From positions 93,358-157,357 of IMG/VR virus record IMGVR_UViG_3300018080_000002: 64,000 bases of DNA. The stretch is one strand, 5' to 3'. The DNA comes from a virus. The notes under the pieces were generated by a model that worked only from the letters and a program-made list of their open reading frames with translations, made no database searches and was not told the origin of the DNA. This document shows positions 7,544-16,514 of this stretch, piece by piece. Positions within the stretch are counted from its first letter, which is position 1. Each line of letters opens with the position of its first letter. The position numbers and the translations under genes are program-made.

Positions 7544-8730
7544 TGAAAGACAAAGCCTCAACAGGAGTTCCTATTATGGTAGAGGAAGCATTGGGAGACA
7601 TTGTTGAGAGAGTAAAATCGAAAAGCGAAGCTCGTAGGCTGTCTATACAGACGGGAAAGGAGATTGATATGGATGGTTTTGACTTACCGGATATGGATGT
7701 GACTGTATCTGACGATAAGACCAGAATCATTGAGGACGAAAAGAAATCTGCTATTAGAATGGCCTTTCTTGGTCTGGGTCAAGGCGGTGGTAACATAGCG
7801 GATACATTCTGGAAGTATGGATATAGGCGTGTGTTAATAGTGAACACGACTGATCAAGACTTCAAAGACATAGAATGCACGAATCGCTTGGTTATCGGAG
7901 ATGATGTCAGGGGTGCTGGCAAAGATCCAGCAGTAGGTGCGAAGGTGTTTGAGGACCACAAAGAGGATGTTCTTACAGCTATAAAGAATGCCTTTGGTAA
8001 GGACGTGGAGCAAGTAATGATCTGTGTTGGTGCTGGAGGAGGGACCGGAGGAGGTTCTGCTTCAGGTGCAGCCAAAGCGATCAAGGAATTTCTGAAAAAC
8101 AATGGATCTGAAGATGCAAAAATAGGTTTCATTGTGAGTATGCCAGCCAAGCCGGAGGGTAGTGTAGTTGTCAATAACGCGGAGACGTTATTGGGTATGT
8201 TGCGTGAGTCTGTAAAGTTGAAAGAAATAAGTCCATTGGTGGTAGCTGATAATGCGAAAATTCTTAAAATTTTTCCGAATACGAAACTTGGTCAACGTTG
8301 GGATGTTATCAATCGGAGTGTTTGTGGGCTTTTTGATAGCTTTAATGTGCTTGCTGCACAGAGTTCCAGTTATGCGACCTTTGATCCACAGGATTACAAA
8401 AAGGTTCTTAACAGTGGGATGTTGATATTTGGCAGGAGTGTATTAGGGGTTCCTGAGACTGGAACAGAGTTGAGCGATGCTATCAGAAAGAATCTTAAAG
8501 GTGGTTTTTTGAGCGAGAGATTTGCTTTAACAGCAGCCACTCATGCGGCATCCATTATTGTTGCGAACAAAGACACCTTGGACCAGTTGGACCAGGAGGC
8601 TTATGATATGTCGTTTGAAACGCTACAGAGAGTCATAGGTTCAAAGAAACTGGTAATGTATCAGGGAATTTTCGATAACGAGAAAGTTAAGGGGATACAT
8701 TATTTTACGGTAGCGGGTGGTTTAGGATAA
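7543..8730 (+). CDS. FtsZ/TubZ/PhuZ-like tubulin-family GTPase
   Basis: 395 aa. After about 70 charged residues comes MAFLGLGQGGGNIADTF (GQGGGN at about 79-84, the tubulin/FtsZ nucleotide-binding start), VNTTDQD, and VGAGGGTGGGSASG at about 161-174, the tubulin signature loop (GGGTG-S/T-G). FDPQDYK near 280 corresponds in position to the T7 loop, which in this family carries the acidic residues that trigger GTP hydrolysis in the neighbouring subunit. These proteins form filaments; PhuZ positions the phage nucleus in phiKZ-like phages and TubZ segregates plasmids. The disordered N-terminal extension is unusual. Lying in a virion-protein block beside an AAA+ ATPase is also unusual. Family is clear; role (packaged, host-division interference or positioning) is open. 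Confidence 0.85.
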   Translation: MKDKASTGVPIMVEEALGDIVERVKSKSEARRLSIQTGKEIDMDGFDLPDMDVTVSDDKTRIIEDEKKSAIRMAFLGLGQGGGNIADTFWKYGYRRVLIVNTTDQDFKDIECTNRLVIGDDVRGAGKDPAVGAKVFEDHKEDVLTAIKNAFGKDVEQVMICVGAGGGTGGGSASGAAKAIKEFLKNNGSEDAKIGFIVSMPAKPEGSVVVNNAETLLGMLRESVKLKEISPLVVADNAKILKIFPNTKLGQRWDVINRSVCGLFDSFNVLAAQSSSYATFDPQDYKKVLNSGMLIFGRSVLGVPETGTELSDAIRKNLKGGFLSERFALTAATHAASIIVANKDTLDQLDQEAYDMSFETLQRVIGSKKLVMYQGIFDNEKVKGIHYFTVAGGLG

Positions 8731-8744
8731 ACAAAGGAGAAAAT

Positions 8745-9611
8745 ATGTTTAAAATAGCTCATGTTTCAGAGGAATTAGCTCCAGGTGAATTTGAGAATGA
8801 GATCAAAGAAATCGCATATGCCTTAGATACATATGTTCCGAAACCGAAGCTTGGTCAGCCATTCAAAATGAAGATTGAATCAGGATTTTATGATTTGCAA
8901 TGTTCCCTGAATGAGCATTCTGTCAAAAAGCTTAAACCGATGGAGATCATTTCTGACGAGATGATGGAAACATCGTGGAATAGGGTGCTTAGATCGGAGG
9001 TTCATAAGTTTTATACGAGCAGGGACAGGCTGGAGTCGAAGGGATTGCTGCATAAAACGGGTTTATTGCTATACGGACCTCCAGGATCGGGCAAAAGCTC
9101 TCTGCTTAAGATGGAGATGAAAAGGTTAGCTCAAGATGGAAAGGTCATATTTATGGCTCGTAGCCCATATATGATCAAAGAGTCGTTGGCCAATTTCAGG
9201 AAAATGGAGCCAAACAGAGATGTAGTGGTTATCCTGGAAGATATGGATGAGTACGTTAAATATGGTCTGCATGAGATGTTGGAGACAATGGACGGTATGA
9301 ACACCGTTGATCATGTCATGTTTGTCGCTACGACGAATAACATGGAGGGGATGCCTAACAAGATCTTAAGGACTGGAAGGATCGATAAAAAGATAGAGAT
9401 ACCGATGCCTCATGTAAGAGAGAGGCGAAAGTATCTTGAGATGAAAACCAACTGGAGGCCATCATTGATTGAAAATGTGGCGGTTAGGACTGAAGGATTT
9501 GGGTACTCGGATCTCAGGACATTATGTCATTTCGTGGATGGTTATGGAATGAAGATAAGAGATTCATATAGAGAAATACGGAACGATATACGTTCTCGTA
9601 ATAAGAAATAA
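8745..9611 (+). CDS. AAA+ ATPase
   Basis: 288 aa. Walker A GPPGSGKSSL near residues 111-120, Walker B VVVILEDMDEY near 160-170, sensor-1 ATTNN near 195-199 and LRTGRIDKKIEIPMP near 208-222, containing the arginine-finger region of the FtsH/spastin/Bcs1-type AAA clade. The N-terminal 100 residues form a separate domain without a recognised family. The Walker B has Glu-Asp (ED) as in active AAA proteins. There is no protease domain, so it is not a full FtsH. It follows the FtsZ-like gene by 14 nt behind AAGGAG, so the two are probably co-translated. A remodelling role on the neighbouring filament protein is attractive but inferred. Confidence 0.88.
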   Translation: MFKIAHVSEELAPGEFENEIKEIAYALDTYVPKPKLGQPFKMKIESGFYDLQCSLNEHSVKKLKPMEIISDEMMETSWNRVLRSEVHKFYTSRDRLESKGLLHKTGLLLYGPPGSGKSSLLKMEMKRLAQDGKVIFMARSPYMIKESLANFRKMEPNRDVVVILEDMDEYVKYGLHEMLETMDGMNTVDHVMFVATTNNMEGMPNKILRTGRIDKKIEIPMPHVRERRKYLEMKTNWRPSLIENVAVRTEGFGYSDLRTLCHFVDGYGMKIRDSYREIRNDIRSRNKK

Positions 9612-9651
9612 TTTCTGTAGGTGATAATTTTATTTTTTATAGAGGTATGTT

Positions 9652-10491
9652 ATGCGAAAAGAATTTAAAAAAGAAATGGCAAGAATAGAGTCTGTTTTAG
9701 GTCGAGATACTGGCGAAAGAGATTCTATTGAGGAATATTCTGAACCTTGGATGAATAAAAAAGTTAAGAGTCAAAAGACTGGTCGAATGGTTAAGATCGG
9801 ATCATTAGAGCCAGCAGAACGAGCAAAATATCGACCAAAATCAGAGCAAAAACCAGCTCATCATCATGCTGCTGAAGCCTTGAGGAAGTCGGGACATCAC
9901 AAGTTGGCAGATAAGGTTATGAGAGATCCAAAGTCTCATGCAAAAATAGCAGATAAAATGGAAGATATAAATAATCATGGTATTGCTGCTATGTTAAGGG
10001 CTGATGATGATACTGATGTTGAGGTTTTAGCCAAGGGTGAGCACGATCATCATGAGTTTGATATGAGAGGTAAGCCTGAGAAATATGGTCATGAAAGAGA
10101 TGATGCCTTGAGGGCAAAATATGAAGCTACTAATCCAGATAAGAGGATGGGTGACGGGGACGAATTTGATAAATGGCAAGCTCCAGGCCATTTGTCTGCT
10201 TTGAGATATCTTCATAAAAACAATCTACATCATACTGATACCTATAAGCGTTTGGCTGATAAGGTCAATAAGCATAAGGATAAGTATAAGAAACTTCATG
10301 ACGAGCATCTGAAGGGCTATAAAGACAATCATAAACAAGCCAAGGCAGAGTTGAAAGAGACTCAGAAAAGATTCAAAGACAAGTATGATAGGAAATATAC
10401 GATGGGTGATCATAAGAGCTATTTGCATAGTATTAAAAGCACTCATGACACACAGAAAGATCTTGGTAGGGTTCTTGGTTTAGATAAATAG
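9652..10491 (+). CDS. leader-family His/Lys-rich protein
   Basis: 279 aa. The leader MRKEFKKEMARIESVLGRDT belongs to the M-R-x-E/Q-Y/F group. Residues about 35-55 carry KTGRMVKIGSLEP, echoed by KTGRMVGQRYL in the protein at 26337. The body is extremely rich in His, Lys and Asp (AHHHAAEALRKSGHHKLADK), probably helical and able to bind metal or nucleic acid. No catalytic motif. It could be a DNA-associated internal head protein; this is inference from composition. Confidence 0.62.
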   Translation: MRKEFKKEMARIESVLGRDTGERDSIEEYSEPWMNKKVKSQKTGRMVKIGSLEPAERAKYRPKSEQKPAHHHAAEALRKSGHHKLADKVMRDPKSHAKIADKMEDINNHGIAAMLRADDDTDVEVLAKGEHDHHEFDMRGKPEKYGHERDDALRAKYEATNPDKRMGDGDEFDKWQAPGHLSALRYLHKNNLHHTDTYKRLADKVNKHKDKYKKLHDEHLKGYKDNHKQAKAELKETQKRFKDKYDRKYTMGDHKSYLHSIKSTHDTQKDLGRVLGLDK

Positions 10492-10501
10492 GAGATTTCA
10501 A

Positions 10502-10804
10502 ATGAGACAAGAATATATTGATGAGATGAAAAAGATCGAATCTGTTCTTTCTGAGGTTACTTTTAGTGGCGGTGGTTCTGATGATGCAGCTAAGGCATTT
10601 AAGATCCTGGGTACTAGGCCAAAATCCTCGGTAACGTCAATTGGTATAGTTGCTTATGGTACTGGCTTGAGTGAAATTGATGCGGTTTTGTTGAAAAAGC
10701 TTTTAAAGATCAAAACATTTACGGGTGTATCATTCAATCCTCAATCTAAATTAGAAATCATGTTTGATTTAGGCGATGATTTTGAGGATGAGGATGAGGA
10801 ATAG
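10502..10804 (+). CDS. leader-family small protein, leader ends VLSEV
   Basis: 100 aa. MRQEYIDEMKKIESVLSEVT is nearly the same leader as at 9652 (both contain IESVL), ending V-L-S-E, a possible L-x-E processing point. A Gly/Ser linker (SGGGSDDAA) separates it from a small alpha/beta body and an acidic tail (DDFEDEDEE). The start has GGAG 8 nt upstream. Function unknown. Confidence 0.65.
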   Translation: MRQEYIDEMKKIESVLSEVTFSGGGSDDAAKAFKILGTRPKSSVTSIGIVAYGTGLSEIDAVLLKKLLKIKTFTGVSFNPQSKLEIMFDLGDDFEDEDEE

Positions 10805-10818
10805 TTAGGAGATAAGAG

Positions 10819-11700
10819 ATGATTTCATTAGAGAGAAAACTATATGAGGATTCCATTGATGGGTTGGCGTCTGTTTTATGCGAGTCCTCAAGGATCAATG
10901 AAGAGTATGATCTTATCCTACAAAAAGAGTCTTTGGGTAAGCCGAAAGATATTGAAAAGTGGCATAAGGATCTTTTAGCTTGGATGAAAAAATATAAGCT
11001 TAAACCAGGCGCACAGCTAAAGATGTCTGGTGGACGTTTGTATGATCCTTCCAAGATGGCACCGACCAAAGCTGGTGATGAGTTTGAAAAACTATTAAAG
11101 AGAGCCTTAGATCTTAAAATAGGGTCTGAATACAATTTTAGGACTGGAGGTAGTATGCAGACCTCTAGTAAGTTGGCTGTCAATATATTTAATAGTGCAG
11201 ATCTTGTTTTTGGTGAGTATGACGATCTTGAGTATGCTGGTGGTGATAATACCTATGACTATTGCAAAGTAGAAAATGAGGGTGCTGTTTCTATTATAGA
11301 CAGGAATTTCGTAGAGAAATTTATTGAGCATTTAGGTGATGATACTGCTTATGTTATCCCGTCAGAAATTAATAATCAGTGGGAAGATTTTGAGGAGCTT
11401 GCTCATAAGGCGAATGGGTCTGCTGGTTTGAATCCAAAATTCGGAGCCATGATTCGTTTTAAGGCTGTTGAGTTATTTGAAGTGCTCAAAAAGTTGGATG
11501 GCATAAAGATCTCATTGAACAACATTAAAAAGTCTAAGAATAATCCAAAGTATTATTCGACTGTTGAATACAGGATTGAGGTTCCTAAGATTGTTGCATT
11601 TTATGTTTCAGTTAAATCTCAGAGATTACGTGATGGATCTTTTAGAGTGAATGCTGAAGCTGAATTGGATATCAAGCCTGGAAGGTTTCGTTCATTTTAA
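10819..11700 (+). CDS. hypothetical protein with leader ending VLCES
   Basis: 293 aa. The start MISLERKLYEDSIDGLASVL followed by CESS fits the helix-then-L-x-E pattern of the packaged-protein candidates. The body is mixed alpha/beta with aromatic acidic stretches and a basic C-terminal beta segment (KSQRLRDGSFRVNAEAELDI). No enzyme motif recognised. It sits 15 nt after the previous leader protein. Confidence 0.62.
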   Translation: MISLERKLYEDSIDGLASVLCESSRINEEYDLILQKESLGKPKDIEKWHKDLLAWMKKYKLKPGAQLKMSGGRLYDPSKMAPTKAGDEFEKLLKRALDLKIGSEYNFRTGGSMQTSSKLAVNIFNSADLVFGEYDDLEYAGGDNTYDYCKVENEGAVSIIDRNFVEKFIEHLGDDTAYVIPSEINNQWEDFEELAHKANGSAGLNPKFGAMIRFKAVELFEVLKKLDGIKISLNNIKKSKNNPKYYSTVEYRIEVPKIVAFYVSVKSQRLRDGSFRVNAEAELDIKPGRFRSF

Positions 11701-11717
11701 TAGCAGAGGGTTTTAAC

Positions 11718-13943
11718 ATGCTAAAGTATGGTTTTCTGAAAGAGACTAATGATGCTGTCTTAGATATTTTTAGAGAGGAAAACGGTTTTCCCAAGAAAAA
11801 TGAATTAACTGAGGGATGGGGAAACGAAGGTTATGATTTTGAGGGGGATGATATTGGTGTTAAGGCTTGGAGCGTAACGCCTACGTTCTGGGAGCTTGAC
11901 CTATATGACAACCTAAAACAGATTGGAAAACGTGGTAAGAGAATAAAGCATCTTTATAAAAGGGTGATCCATAAAGAGGGTAGAACGGCATGGCCTGAAA
12001 CTCTTATAGCTCGTCTTAAGCCTAATATGGGCAAGGCTGAGGTTATGAAAGAGTTTGATAAGATCATCAAAGAAATGGAAAGAGATACCGAGGCTGAAGT
12101 GCAAGTCAGTGGTGGAGAATCTGAGCTTAAAGCTGTGGATAGGTCTATTATTGAGCCATCCTGGGCAAATAAGTTTATCGATAAGGCTGGTAAGGACATC
12201 TCGGTACATTTCAAAAAACCCCATGTAACGATCTCCAGTAAAAAAGATTCTAAGGCGGCTGATGAACAGAGGATGTACCACTATATTGACGTAGACTGGC
12301 ATTATGCTAAGAAAGTCAACATGTTAGTGGATGAGCTAATTAAGGGTGTTGGTCTTTCGTCTGCTGGTAAGATCCTTAAAAGGGAAAAAATCAAGTATAA
12401 AGAGCCTTTCCGTATGGACCCGATGTGGGAATCGAAGCAGTTGCGGTTGAGTGAAGGATCAATAAAGATATCTCCTGATGACCCAGTGAAAAAGCTGTGG
12501 GTTGTTTTAAAGTCTGAATTAACTCAGTTTGACAAAAAGCAATCGACTAAATCTGGATATAATCATTATGCTCTAGCTCAGTATTTGGAGGCGGTAAATA
12601 AAGCTGCAAAGTTGGTTGGCAGTAAGGATGATAAGATACTTATTTTTAAGGCATTAATAAAGTCTTTTACATTCAATAGAAATAGGATGAAATTTGATCT
12701 TCCTCCATTACAGAGAGTTGCTAAAAAATATGGTGTTGATTATGAATCGGTTTCTGCTCTCCATAACAAGCAGGAGTCATCTGATATTGTAGTCAAAGAT
12801 GGTAAGAAATTCTTCAAGCCTAAAAAGCCTGTTTACCACCGTATGCCTGTTGAAAAATTTTCTGACATGACAGAGAGGGAGCTTAATAAGCTCGTACATA
12901 AGGCTATTAAGGGTGTTGATGTTCATTTTGGTTTTTCAGATCTTTTCACAGATAAACAGTTGAATGCTTTGTTGGATAGCGAGGTATTCAATGATTTTTC
13001 TCGTAGCACTAAGGACGATATTTATAACGCTCTGGGTGAGAGTGTGGAGATTTCTGAGTCTAATAAGTTGAAGGATGTTACGAAAAAGACAATAGCCATG
13101 TTGTCTGATCTTCGGCATATAGATGATGAAAATTTGGTTTCAGATTTCCCGACTACATTATTGATGGTTCTTCATAATTTAGCGGTTATGTCTCAGGATC
13201 TTGGGATGGATGATGTTAAACGAGATATTTTGTCTTTGAAGAAAAGGTTAAATTCTAGTGTTGTTAAGTATCAAATGGGTGAGGCTGTTGGCAAAAATTT
13301 GATAGGCAGTGCTCCGAGCTTAGAGAGGATACAAAAATTAATCAGTAAATATTTTATGGGTAGTAAAGTTGATCTGAAAGAGACCGGAGAAAATGAGTGG
13401 TCAGTAGCTACAGGTAAAGGTGTTATCCCGAAGTTAAGAGTCATCAAAAAGAAAAATCGTTTTAGGTTCGAGAGAACCGAGAGTAAATATGATCAAATAA
13501 CGGAAAGAGATACTACTCCTGATGAATGGAAAAAGGCTTTGGATGGTAACAGGCGTGTATTAAAGAGCCTGACAGACAAAGTCAAACGGATGCGAAAAGG
13601 AGAGACCTTCCCTAATCTGACTATGGATGGAGCTATGGGAGCTATTAGGGGGTTGACTGTAGCTATTAAAAACATCGAAAAATCATTGGGTGAGAACGTT
13701 GATAGCATTGTAAATGAATCTTCATATGATGTAGCAGCAGATAGTATTGCTAGATCAGCGGCTTTGAATCCAAAAGCTGTGTTGAAACTTATTGAGAGGC
13801 AGGGGTGGGATGGCGATAAATTGGCCGAATTGATCCATGCAAAAAAAGTAGATGCGATGGATGTTATGGTTGCTCTGGTTGGGAACAAGAAAGGTATGGC
13901 TCAAGCAATAAAGAAAATCGAAAAATCATTGGGTGTTTCGTAA
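11718..13943 (+). CDS. large hypothetical virion-block protein (741 aa)
   Basis: 741 aa, unrecognised. The N-terminus MLKYGFLKETNDAVLDIFRE resembles the leaders of nearby proteins. Charged helices dominate, with separate modules: a Trp-rich part (about 30-130), a region around residues 230-470 rich in Lys, and two C-terminal helical copies ending IEKSLG (about 652-658 and 733-738). The two copies are also identical in DNA over 19 bp (13674-13692 and 13917-13935). No membrane segment or catalytic motif recognised. Size and position suggest a major internal or ejected protein; not proven. Confidence 0.6.
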   Translation: MLKYGFLKETNDAVLDIFREENGFPKKNELTEGWGNEGYDFEGDDIGVKAWSVTPTFWELDLYDNLKQIGKRGKRIKHLYKRVIHKEGRTAWPETLIARLKPNMGKAEVMKEFDKIIKEMERDTEAEVQVSGGESELKAVDRSIIEPSWANKFIDKAGKDISVHFKKPHVTISSKKDSKAADEQRMYHYIDVDWHYAKKVNMLVDELIKGVGLSSAGKILKREKIKYKEPFRMDPMWESKQLRLSEGSIKISPDDPVKKLWVVLKSELTQFDKKQSTKSGYNHYALAQYLEAVNKAAKLVGSKDDKILIFKALIKSFTFNRNRMKFDLPPLQRVAKKYGVDYESVSALHNKQESSDIVVKDGKKFFKPKKPVYHRMPVEKFSDMTERELNKLVHKAIKGVDVHFGFSDLFTDKQLNALLDSEVFNDFSRSTKDDIYNALGESVEISESNKLKDVTKKTIAMLSDLRHIDDENLVSDFPTTLLMVLHNLAVMSQDLGMDDVKRDILSLKKRLNSSVVKYQMGEAVGKNLIGSAPSLERIQKLISKYFMGSKVDLKETGENEWSVATGKGVIPKLRVIKKKNRFRFERTESKYDQITERDTTPDEWKKALDGNRRVLKSLTDKVKRMRKGETFPNLTMDGAMGAIRGLTVAIKNIEKSLGENVDSIVNESSYDVAADSIARSAALNPKAVLKLIERQGWDGDKLAELIHAKKVDAMDVMVALVGNKKGMAQAIKKIEKSLGVS

Positions 13944-13971
13944 TTTTCTGACTTATACCTGGAGTCAAGGA

Positions 13972-14160
13972 ATGAAAACTCAGAAAGAAAAGATCAAGGA
14001 AGAGAATGACAGGATCTTAGAAAAGATGAGAAATGGAGAGTCGTTATCGAGATGTAAGCCTCAAGACACCTGGTTTCAGCCAAGGCCGATAATTGAAAAG
14101 GATAAAGAGGCTATAAAGAAACTTGAAAAGATGAGCAAAAAGGATGAGCCAGTACAATGA
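13972..14160 (+). CDS. small charged coiled-coil protein
   Basis: 62 aa, MKTQKEKIKEENDRILEKMR at the start, strongly helical and Lys/Glu-rich. A central QDTWFQPRP is the only aromatic stretch. Start at 13972 chosen for AAGG just upstream. It overlaps the next gene by 17 nt. Function unknown. Confidence 0.5.
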   Translation: MKTQKEKIKEENDRILEKMRNGESLSRCKPQDTWFQPRPIIEKDKEAIKKLEKMSKKDEPVQ

Positions 14161-14419
14161 TTTAAGGTTTACAAGATTGATATCTAGTCGCACAAATATG
14201 TGTGGCTATAAGAAATTGCCGCATAATTTAAAACAAGAGTTTGGAGAGGCTCATTTAATGTTTGAAAAAAGTGCTGCTAAGGAGGATTGGGATTCCGATG
14301 AGGAAACCACTTTAAGGGATTTACTACTAAGATTAGCGGAGGTTTTAGTCAGTCGTATAAACGTGAAAGAAAAGGAAAAGTCGTTAGTCAGTATAAAGGG
14401 TAATATTGAAAGGTTGTAA
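14144..14419 (+). CDS. small hypothetical protein
   Basis: 91 aa. Helical, with a Leu-rich C-terminal helix (LRDLLLRLAEVLVSRINVKE). No known domain. It overlaps the preceding gene and its stop meets the methyltransferase start (TAATG at 14417-14421), so it probably belongs to that translational unit. Confidence 0.5.
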   Translation: MSQYNDLRFTRLISSRTNMCGYKKLPHNLKQEFGEAHLMFEKSAAKEDWDSDEETTLRDLLLRLAEVLVSRINVKEKEKSLVSIKGNIERL

Positions 14420-15753
14420 TGTTAAATCTTGGTAATATTGTAAAGTCCGTACAAAAAGTTTCTAAGGAAATAGAGGAATATCGTAATAGTAGGGTGTTAA
14501 TTTATAACGAAGATTGTTTGTCTCGTTTAAAAAAAGTCGAAAGCGATTTCGTTGATTCATTGGTTGCAGATCCACCCGCTGGCATCTCGTTCATGAACAA
14601 AGATTGGGATAAAGATAAAGGCGGTAGGGATGAATGGATATCTTGGATGACTGAAGTAATGAAAGAATGCCACAGAGTAATGAAACCAGGAGCACATGGT
14701 TTAGTGTGGGCTATTCCCAGAACATCCCATTGGACTGCTACAGCATTAGAAGAGGCTGGTTTTGAAGTCAAAGATGTTGTGACGCATCTTTTTGGGTCAG
14801 GATTTCCTAAAAGTTTAAATATAAGCAAAGCTATCGATAAGCTGAAAGGGGTTGATAGGGAAGTTGTTGGTAGTGTTCCACACACAACTGGCATTCATAG
14901 AAATCATTCTTTACAGAGGAGTGAGTGGGATGAAAAAGATACTAAACAAGGCACTTTGAAAAATGATGAGATGAAAATAACCAAACCAGCCACACCCGAA
15001 GCTGAACAATGGGATGGCTGGGGTAGTGCGCTAAAACCGAGCAATGAACATTGGATTTTAATAAGAAAACCATTATCTGAAAAGTCGATAGCGGAAAATG
15101 TTTTAAAACATGGGGCGGGGGGTATTAACATTGACGGGTCTAGGATTGGTACAAGTGGAAGTGCATTACACGCATCAAAACCAAGATCAAAGAGGACTGG
15201 ATTTATAAAGGGATTTGTATCGGGCACCGAAACAGAGATAAGAAATCAAGGCCGATTTCCATCGAACACGGTCATGACACATCATCCTGAATGCGAACTA
15301 ACGGTGTATCCGGATCATACTACAACATGGGAATGCCATGATGATTGCCCGGTGAAGATGTTGGATGATCAATCTGGAATATTGAAAAACGGTGGTGCTG
15401 TAGCAGGTAAAGGGTATGAAAAAAATGGGATGTTTTCTATGGGAAATATAAATAATGCAAAGATTGATTTTGCTGGTGATAAAGGTGGTGCATCCCGATT
15501 CTTTTATTGTGCTAAAGCATCACGTTCGGATAGGGGTGAAGGAAACAATCACCCTACGGTTAAAAACACAAAATTGATGGAATATTTAGTAACACTCGTA
15601 ACTCCAAAGAACGGTCGGGTATTAGATCCTTTTATGGGTAGTGGTAGTACAGGTGTGGCGTGTGCTAGACTTGGGTATAGATTTTTCGGAATAGAAAAAG
15701 AAAAAGAATATTTTGATATTGCAGACACAAGGATAAAGAACGTCCTGGATTAG
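14419..15753 (+). CDS. DNA methyltransferase (N6-adenine/N4-cytosine, beta-type order)
   Basis: 444 aa. Motif IV-like VADPPAGISFMNKDWD near residues 48-63 comes before the SAM-binding motif DPFMGSGSTGVAC near 403-415, which is the beta-class order. HPTVKNTKLMEYLV just upstream of motif I is typical. The middle, with GGINIDGSRIG, GRFPSNTV and DDCPVKMLDDQSG, is the long insert common to phage-borne members of this family. DPPA in place of DPPY is common in these phage forms as I recall them. It probably modifies phage DNA to resist restriction or regulate expression. One copy of the 14-bp repeat lies inside this gene. Confidence 0.85.
   Translation: MLNLGNIVKSVQKVSKEIEEYRNSRVLIYNEDCLSRLKKVESDFVDSLVADPPAGISFMNKDWDKDKGGRDEWISWMTEVMKECHRVMKPGAHGLVWAIPRTSHWTATALEEAGFEVKDVVTHLFGSGFPKSLNISKAIDKLKGVDREVVGSVPHTTGIHRNHSLQRSEWDEKDTKQGTLKNDEMKITKPATPEAEQWDGWGSALKPSNEHWILIRKPLSEKSIAENVLKHGAGGINIDGSRIGTSGSALHASKPRSKRTGFIKGFVSGTETEIRNQGRFPSNTVMTHHPECELTVYPDHTTTWECHDDCPVKMLDDQSGILKNGGAVAGKGYEKNGMFSMGNINNAKIDFAGDKGGASRFFYCAKASRSDRGEGNNHPTVKNTKLMEYLVTLVTPKNGRVLDPFMGSGSTGVACARLGYRFFGIEKEKEYFDIADTRIKNVLD
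14538..14551 (+). repeat. 14-bp hairpin repeat, copy 2
   Basis: CGAAAGCGATTTCG inside the methyltransferase gene, read as part of E-S-D-F. Confidence 0.8.
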
Positions 15754-15761
15754 AGGTTTGT

Positions 15762-16298
15762 ATGAATAGTTGGCTTTTAATAGAGGAAATAACTGAGGCG
15801 GTAAATCGTAAGAGGACACGTCCAAGGAAGATGTCTCTCAGAAAAGAGAGAACATGGAATAGGATTGATCAGGTCCAGGATGATATTGATGAAATATTGG
15901 ATAAATTGGGGAAAAAGGAAACTATCTCGGTAGCTAAGATTGTTGAGTTGAATAACAGAGGTCGGATGCCGACTTTGTTAAAACATGCGGTTGTAGCGAT
16001 TACCAAATATTTGTTGAAAAAGACCAATGAGAGTCGATCTCAGGCGTTTATTGGAGGTCATAATATAGCGTTTTGGTCTCTTAGACGGTATGGTTATGTC
16101 AAACGAAATGGATATGCCTTAACAGGAAAAGGTGTTCTGCGGAGTAAGCTGCACGAAAGAGAGGGTGCTGAGGGTGGTCGAAAGACCGACAGGTATGGTA
16201 TTATGTATAATCAGGTATTCAAACGCAAAAAGAGCTATTCGGGTAAAGACAAATATCGTCATAAAACTGAACCGAAGATAAGAAATGTGAAAAAATGA
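15762..16298 (+). CDS. basic hypothetical protein
   Basis: 178 aa, very basic (Arg/Lys-rich throughout), with a central helical region and YGYVKRNGYALTGKG, which looks like the wing of a winged-helix DNA-binding fold. The N-terminus MNSWLLIEEITEAVNRKR is leader-like. It may bind nucleic acid. The stop overlaps the next start (ATGA). Confidence 0.55.
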   Translation: MNSWLLIEEITEAVNRKRTRPRKMSLRKERTWNRIDQVQDDIDEILDKLGKKETISVAKIVELNNRGRMPTLLKHAVVAITKYLLKKTNESRSQAFIGGHNIAFWSLRRYGYVKRNGYALTGKGVLRSKLHEREGAEGGRKTDRYGIMYNQVFKRKKSYSGKDKYRHKTEPKIRNVKK

Positions 16299-16492
16299 AT
16301 ATGAAAGAGATCAATGAAAAGCTAAAGTTGATTGAGAGAAATCTTTTCAATGATGATGAAGAGGGTTTAGCGGATAAGGTAAATTCTCGTTTGAGAAAAC
16401 GCCAAAAAAAATCTGGTGACAAAATGAAAGATAGATTGCGCCGTTCTCGTAAGTCTAGGATTTCAGATAGGAAAATTAGTAACAACGCTTGA
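16295..16492 (+). CDS. small basic protein with leader-like start
   Basis: 65 aa. MNMKEINEKLKLIERNLF at the start resembles the MNLKKLN leaders of the 24-29 kb cassette, followed by DDEEG and a strongly basic tail (RLRKRQKK, RLRRSRKSR). A leader plus DNA-condensing tail would fit an internal head protein. Translationally coupled to the gene before. Confidence 0.55.
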   Translation: MNMKEINEKLKLIERNLFNDDEEGLADKVNSRLRKRQKKSGDKMKDRLRRSRKSRISDRKISNNA

Positions 16493-16514
16493 TGTTTACA
16501 AGGGGTATGATTAT

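Noticed and set aside
13674-13935. 19-bp direct repeat as an attachment or recombination site
   Set aside because: Both copies are in frame in the same gene and encode the repeated helix end IEKSLG; a protein repeat explains it.
14538-14551. The 14-mer as a set of intrinsic terminators
   Set aside because: Four of five copies are inside genes and have no T run; only the 3285 copy could terminate.
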